Shown piece after piece: positions 7,387-11,236 of a stretch of 11,236 bases of DNA. This stretch comes from CAYLYM01 sp964387645. Its GTDB lineage: Bacteria; Calditrichota; Calditrichia; RBG-13-44-9. The position numbers and the translations under genes are program-made. The stretch's first letter is position 1, and each line of letters opens with the position of its first letter. The notes beneath the pieces were generated by a model. That model was not told the DNA's origin and searched no databases. It worked only from the letters and a program-made list of their open reading frames with translations. Where the stretch lies: contig CAYLYM010000124.1 in NCBI GenBank assembly GCA_964387645.1, forward strand, positions 1-11,236, written 5' to 3'.

Positions 7387-7686
7387 TTTATTATTTTTAA
7401 TTCTTTTCAAAAATTCTCTTCAAATTCATTTCTAATAAGGACAATTATCATGCCAACTCAAAATCTAAGCGACGTAAACATTTGTTTATTACGAACATAT
7501 ACCTGTATATTGTCTAAAAATGAGAATAACTCACTCTGCAAGAGAATCAGCCTTATCGACAGACATTTTGAATTTTATTCATAAAAGAAGTAATATCTTC
7601 ATAATAGATTGTCAATTGAGGATTGGATATCTAGGATATATGTCACTTTGTCAACGTTTTTATATGAAATATCGTTGTTATATTCA

Positions 7687-7711
7687 AGGATTAATATCAG
7701 AAATTAATCTT
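7687..7711. repeat. AT-rich inverted repeat in the DUF72-hsp20 gap
   Basis: GATTAAT (7689-7695) and ATTAATC (7703-7709) pair around a seven-base loop; one wobble and one A-T pair extend the stem to nine. No T-run follows on the minus strand, so it is not a usual terminator. It could be an operator or simply a product of base composition. Confidence 0.4.
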
Positions 7712-7754
7712 GCATTAAAAAGCATTATGGTACCATTGAGTTCTAAAGATGAAG

Positions 7755-8540
7755 TTATTCAGTTTCAATTTGTGTAAGCATTTCTCTCAATAAGAAAGCA
7801 TTTTGAACGGCTTTACCTTGAGGATGGTTATTGAAAAAAATATATGTCTTAAAAGTTTTTTTCATAATCCGAGAAATTCGGATCAGCCATTCATCCAATT
7901 CAGCTTTACTGTACAAATAATCATAACGGGTTGTATTATCCCCCTCCCACCAATTTCGAGAATTCCGTCCATGAAAGCGGACATAACCCAACCGACCAGT
8001 GACCCATTCCTGCGGACGCAGTAACCCTCGTAATCCGGGCTGGTCTACGTTGACATAATACAACTGATTTTCTGAAAGAAAATTGGCTATTTCAGGCCTG
8101 TCCCATGTCCAATTTCGAAACTCTACAAAAAGAGGAATATCTCCCGCATGATACCTGACTGAAAGAAGGTAATCACGGCTCCCTGGTGTATTTTTAAACG
8201 AATAAGGAAATTGTGCTAAAAAACCCGATAATTTTCCTGCTTCAAGAAGCGGTTGTACCGCTTCTAAAAGTTTTTTCATAGCTTCTTCATTATTTCTTCT
8301 TATATGAGTGGTTTCCTGATGTACTTTTACTATGAACTCAAAATCAGATGGGGTCTTCTGCTCCATTTGAGCGAATACGGCCGGATGTGGTATCTTATAA
8401 TAAGTAGAGTTCACCTCTACGGCGCTGAAGTGTTTGGCGTAATAATCGAGCATCTTGCCTTTTGGCAGGTTCTCCGGATAGAACACACCGCGCCAATCTT
8501 CATAACTATAACCGCTTGTGCCTATTACAACCTTCGCCAT
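7755..8540 (-). CDS. DUF72 (YecE-like) family protein
   Basis: The 261 residues match the DUF72 family throughout: IGTSGYSYEDWRG near the N-terminus (6-18), LPKGKMLDYYAKHF followed by VEVNSTYYKIP, FVEFRNWTW in the middle, YVRFHGRN (about 192-199) and FFNNHPQGKAVQNA near the C-terminus. The family adopts a TIM-barrel-like fold; its reaction is not established, and nucleic-acid-related roles have been suggested only loosely. Length is normal and no signal peptide is present, so it is cytoplasmic. Its ATG comes three bases after the stop of the GT39 gene, with AAGGG inside the end of that gene serving as ribosome binding site; the two are surely co-transcribed. Whether this pairing has a functional meaning is unknown. 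Confidence 0.95.
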   Translation of the reverse strand: MAKVVIGTSGYSYEDWRGVFYPENLPKGKMLDYYAKHFSAVEVNSTYYKIPHPAVFAQMEQKTPSDFEFIVKVHQETTHIRRNNEEAMKKLLEAVQPLLEAGKLSGFLAQFPYSFKNTPGSRDYLLSVRYHAGDIPLFVEFRNWTWDRPEIANFLSENQLYYVNVDQPGLRGLLRPQEWVTGRLGYVRFHGRNSRNWWEGDNTTRYDYLYSKAELDEWLIRISRIMKKTFKTYIFFNNHPQGKAVQNAFLLREMLTQIETE

Positions 8541-8543
8541 GGT

Positions 8544-10268
8544 TTACCCTTTGATTTTAAATATCTGAATCACAGGTCCTGGCCGATTCCAATCCGGTTT
8601 AAATATTTGTATCGGCTTGTATTTATCAAATACCTCCTGATAAAACTTTTTTTTCTTCAAAAATTCAGTTCGAAGGGGATTGTCCGGTTCCGGGACGGGG
8701 TTTTCTAAATATTTTAAATAAGTATCACTATTGAGAATAAGAATCTGGGTGCCCTCTGATTCAATTTCTGAAAGAGATTTAAAAGGATGTGTAAAATTTT
8801 CTAAAAGAAATGGATCATCTTTGGCTAATTGATATAGGCTATCAGGTAATTCGGACAGTGTCAAGCGTTTACGAGTGGAAACAAATCGATAAAAGTTTGC
8901 CATTGAATCGCGAGCAACTAATTTCTCTTTGATTTCCTCACTCAATAATTGGCTACCTTCACCATAACGGGTAAATCGCTCAAGATCGATTAGACCAATG
9001 TCGTAATGATAATGATCATAACATATTTTTTCACCAGGTGGTAAATTTTCCATTATCCATTCGCCAGTCAACTGACGCGTATCCTTTTGCGTATATAAAT
9101 AATTTAAATATAATATCTTAGGAAAACTAACAATCAATGTAAAAACTAAAACAATATGAACAATTACTTTTTTCTGAGGCCACCGGTTTAATATTTCTCT
9201 CACCCAATATCCTAACAAAACAAATAAAGGTGGAAAAATCACCAGAAGATAATCCAATCCTTTTTTTTCCCAACTTCCGACGATTAAAAATGTTGGAAGA
9301 ATTATCATCACATTTGAAAGTACAATTACATTTCTTTTAAAAAGGGATAAAAAGAGTAGCATGATCAAAATCAATCCGAGCAATAGTTCAGTTTTTATGA
9401 TAGAAAAAATTTCCCAGATGTACGGAAGACCGGCTTCAAAATTGTAAGCATACTGAGATTGTGACCAGATGGTACGAAATCCCTCAAAAAAATTTTGAAA
9501 ATTGATCAACCAATATGGTGATCCTAAAAGAAATCCTATTACAACCAAAATTCCCACAACGATGGCCCGAATAAATCTTTTGGAAAATGGCTGATCTTTT
9601 TTAATTAAATGTGCCGTAATCAAACCCAATGCTAAAAATCCAGCATTGTATTTGCAGGAAATTGTTAACCCACAGATGATTGAACTTAAAATAAGTTGAG
9701 AAATTGACAAATCTTCTAAATTTAGCTTTACCATATAAAATAAAACGATGACTGTACCAAGAACCAGAAAAGCATCAGGAACCATCCAAAAAGTAAAATA
9801 GAACAGATTGTAGCAAAAAAGAAAAAGAAGAGAGATGATTAACGCCAGATTTGTTGTGAGAAATCGCCGGATAGTTCGAAATAGGATAATTGTTGCAAAC
9901 AGCATCGCCAGGGCATTCATGGACCGACCAATTAAATAAAACAGGGTCGGGTCTAACAAGAATTGAACTGCAAAATCAGATGAATTAGAAAACCATCCTA
10001 CTACCCTGCCTACAAAAAAGTAAAAGCCAAAAATTGCAGCAATAAAATATACGTAAAATGTGGGATAGATGAAGTAGAGTGGTTCCAGCGTACGACGGGC
10101 TCCAAAACTTAATGCATGTTTGGCAATAAAATATTCGGTGGAATTATAAACAGAAGGTAATCCGTATTGAATGCCATAGAAACGAATCAGTAATCCGGCG
10201 CAAATTAAAACAAGGATATTTCTTTTATCATTATTGGAAAATAATATTTCAGGATAATTTTTTAACAT
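8544..10268 (-). CDS. GT39/ArnT-type membrane glycosyltransferase (GT-C fold)
   Basis: A polytopic membrane protein of 574 residues, with about ten or more hydrophobic helices up to about residue 390 and a soluble C-terminal part (about 395-574). Family features are GLPSVY (36-41) followed by the first outer loop, FYFFVGR and DPTLFYLIGR (106-115), GLTISCKYNAG (200-210), GSPYWL (249-254) and DYLLVIFPPLFVLLG (339-353). Such enzymes use polyprenyl-phosphate-linked sugars and transfer them on the outer face of the inner membrane. In the first loop the usual Asp-Glu pair appears as Thr44-Glu45, so the presumed catalytic Asp is missing. No good ribosome binding site precedes the ATG, but a stop two codons upstream excludes a longer ORF. 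Acceptor and sugar cannot be told from the sequence. Confidence 0.88.
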   Translation of the reverse strand: MLKNYPEILFSNNDKRNILVLICAGLLIRFYGIQYGLPSVYNSTEYFIAKHALSFGARRTLEPLYFIYPTFYVYFIAAIFGFYFFVGRVVGWFSNSSDFAVQFLLDPTLFYLIGRSMNALAMLFATIILFRTIRRFLTTNLALIISLLFLFCYNLFYFTFWMVPDAFLVLGTVIVLFYMVKLNLEDLSISQLILSSIICGLTISCKYNAGFLALGLITAHLIKKDQPFSKRFIRAIVVGILVVIGFLLGSPYWLINFQNFFEGFRTIWSQSQYAYNFEAGLPYIWEIFSIIKTELLLGLILIMLLFLSLFKRNVIVLSNVMIILPTFLIVGSWEKKGLDYLLVIFPPLFVLLGYWVREILNRWPQKKVIVHIVLVFTLIVSFPKILYLNYLYTQKDTRQLTGEWIMENLPPGEKICYDHYHYDIGLIDLERFTRYGEGSQLLSEEIKEKLVARDSMANFYRFVSTRKRLTLSELPDSLYQLAKDDPFLLENFTHPFKSLSEIESEGTQILILNSDTYLKYLENPVPEPDNPLRTEFLKKKKFYQEVFDKYKPIQIFKPDWNRPGPVIQIFKIKG

Positions 10269-10498
10269 TTGACTTTATAATCCCGATTGAAAAGGAATAA
10301 AATCCATTTTCTTCAAATTTGAATCTTTTTTCTCAACGACCTTAATTTGAACATACTTTCTGAACCAGAATCATTACCATTCCCAGACGGATACCCCAAT
10401 TTTTAACAATCATTCATTACAATAATGATTATATTACATTGCTTATATTTTAATTCCACGTTCATTTATTCAAATTTTTAATGAGAAGACTTATCCAA
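10269..10498. other. 230-base gap between GT4 and GT39 genes
   Basis: AT-rich, with no reading frame of note. It contains the palindrome listed separately and an AATCATT/AATGATT inverted repeat (10408-10414 and 10424-10430, nine-base loop) with no T-run after it. No promoter stands out; a TATAAA on the minus strand near 10279 is too close to the start codon to judge. Confidence 0.4.
10312..10323. promoter_or_regulatory. Perfect 12-base palindrome TTCAAATTTGAA
   Basis: It lies 44 bases upstream of the GT39 start codon, in the position of a promoter or operator. Twelve bases are fully self-complementary. An operator is possible, but in sequence this AT-rich such a palindrome may arise by chance. 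Confidence 0.25.
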
Positions 10499-11236
10499 TC
10501 ATTTTTTGTACATATCTAATATTTTTTCCTCCTGGATTTCCCAATTCCATACTTCTCGGGCTTTAAGACAATTCAAATGAAAATAATTCCAAGATTCCTC
10601 GTCGGAAAGTAACCGTTCCATGGCATCGGCAATCTGCTCTTCAGAATTAGAATCGACCAGAAGACCAACTTCAAATTCAGATAAAAAATACCTAAAAGTG
10701 GGGATATTGGAGGCAATAACAGGAGTTCCAGCCATAACATACTCAAAAAATTTATTGGGGGAAGCAAAACGGTAATTTTCGCTTGTTGGCTCAAAAATAA
10801 CCAGGCCACCTCGAGTCTGTTGAGTCTCATTCAACAAGTGATCCCAACTTACTTTTCCTCGAAACATTATCTTTTCCTGTAATTCTAATTCATCAACCAA
10901 TTGTCGCATGGCCTCTTCCAGTTCACCAAATCCAATGAATTCTAAATATCCATCGTTGACATGTCTCATCGCTTTAATCACCTGGAATAATCCACGCCCT
11001 GGTTTAAAAATACCCTGGAACAAAATAGTATTCTCTCTTTCCCGATAGGATTTGGGTTTTAGAATCTCATTCATATTCTTTTTCCTGGGCAAGTTCATTA
11101 TAATTACAGGCGACGGGATTTCCGGATACATTTTGAGAAAAAGATCTGCGTGAAATGGATTAACGCAAACCATAGTGTCAATAAAACGAATAAAAAATTT
11201 TTCGGTAATGGACCAGATTTTTCCTGAAAAAGGTTT
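10499..11236 (-). CDS. GT4 family glycosyltransferase, C-terminal part (5' end beyond window)
   Basis: The frame is open from the right edge to the stop, giving 245 residues; the ATG at 11173 is internal, since 21 codons before it continue the family pattern (KIWSITEKFFIRFIDTMVCVN). The product shows the second half of a GT-B glycosyltransferase of family GT4: a VxVNPFHADLF segment closing the N-terminal domain, FQGIFKPGRGLFQVIKAM, FIGFGE, IMFRGKVSWDHL, and SPNKFFEYVMAGTPVIASNIP, the nucleotide-sugar binding region of the WbuB-like type. These cytoplasmic or membrane-peripheral enzymes add sugars from NDP-sugars during synthesis of O-antigen, exopolysaccharide or glycolipid. The next gene, 230 bases on, is a membrane glycosyltransferase, which fits a surface-glycan locus extending to the right. 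Confidence 0.93.
   Translation of the reverse strand, partial: KPFSGKIWSITEKFFIRFIDTMVCVNPFHADLFLKMYPEIPSPVIIMNLPRKKNMNEILKPKSYRERENTILFQGIFKPGRGLFQVIKAMRHVNDGYLEFIGFGELEEAMRQLVDELELQEKIMFRGKVSWDHLLNETQQTRGGLVIFEPTSENYRFASPNKFFEYVMAGTPVIASNIPTFRYFLSEFEVGLLVDSNSEEQIADAMERLLSDEESWNYFHLNCLKAREVWNWEIQEEKILDMYKK

Larger units (their letters stand above)
7372..7754. other. 383-base gap upstream of hsp20
   Basis: This gap separates the DUF72 stop from hsp20 and should hold the hsp20 promoter. The minus strand has two exact TTGACA hexamers (7654-7649 and 7615-7610). At 17-base spacing they face GATATC and TACTTC, which are poor -10 boxes, so neither is a firm promoter. There are also a perfect ATGGTACCAT palindrome (7727-7736), a direct repeat of GCATTA (7712-7717, 7722-7727) and the hairpin at 7687-7711. 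No CIRCE repeat and no obvious RNA thermometer pairing with the ribosome binding site were found. No convincing terminator for DUF72 was found. Confidence 0.5.

Noticed and set aside
7372..7410. Longer hsp20 start at 7410 adding 13 residues
   Set aside because: The strong AAGGAGG site lies inside this extension at the right distance from the ATG at 7371, and the extra lysine-rich tail is not family-like.
7372..7430. RNA thermometer (ROSE or FourU type) at the hsp20 ribosome binding site
   Set aside because: No stretch in the leader pairs well with AAGGAGG; nearby T-runs would pair mainly with A-runs.
7372..7754. CIRCE/HrcA operator before hsp20
   Set aside because: No TTAGCACTC-N9-GAGTGCTAA or near match was found.
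7520..7777. Plus-strand reading frame of 85 codons in the hsp20 upstream gap
   Set aside because: It has no ribosome binding site, runs into the antisense of the DUF72 3' end and shows no recognisable domain. The only plus-strand candidate in a wholly minus-strand window, it is most likely chance.
8304..8708. Plus-strand reading frame of 134 codons
   Set aside because: It lies wholly antisense to the DUF72 and GT39 genes, both of which have strong family support.
11111..11173. ATG at 11173 as the start of the GT4 gene
   Set aside because: The frame stays open to the window edge and the 21 upstream codons fit the family, so the gene begins outside the window.

Overview
The window is AT-rich and every supported gene lies on the minus strand, so transcription runs from high to low coordinates. 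I see no tRNA, rRNA, CRISPR array, integrase or transposase. The mix is a Gram-negative outer-membrane beta-barrel, a flagellar-type stator, GT39 and GT4 glycosyltransferases, Hsp20, DUF72 and a DUF4097-like secreted protein. It suggests a motile, double-membraned bacterium, possibly an uncultured or deep-branching FCB-group lineage such as Calditrichota/KSB1. That placement is an impression from gene style and base composition, not a proof.

Layout in transcription order, from the right edge. (1) 11236-10499: 3' part of a GT4 glycosyltransferase. (2) 10268-8544 and 8540-7755: a GT39-type membrane glycosyltransferase, then a DUF72 protein three bases later. (3) 7371-6919: an Hsp20 chaperone with its own 5' region and a strong intrinsic terminator at 6861-6886. 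(4) 6494-3936: a tight operon of a degenerate HD-GYP protein, motA and motB; the HD-GYP stop and the first motA ATG overlap as ATGA. A weak sigma-28-like site sits just upstream. (5) 3548-1: an envelope operon of a beta-barrel protein with a bactofilin-like N-terminus, a 584-residue secreted protein of four related repeats, and a DUF4097-like secreted protein cut by the left edge. The last two overlap as ATGA.

Two clusters stand out. In the HD-GYP-MotA-MotB unit, the HD-GYP protein keeps its GYP loop but has lost both His of HHE and the Asp of HD. It may therefore be a c-di-GMP receptor that acts on the stator rather than an active phosphodiesterase. In the envelope operon, a barrel with an unusual N-terminus is coupled to a secreted protein built on a repeat I do not recognise (YAIGEG, DYGWI, AGGAxKNR, DDSHS, YGIT motifs) and to a DUF4097 protein. 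This could be an undescribed surface or secretion module. Both readings are inferences from sequence and gene order.
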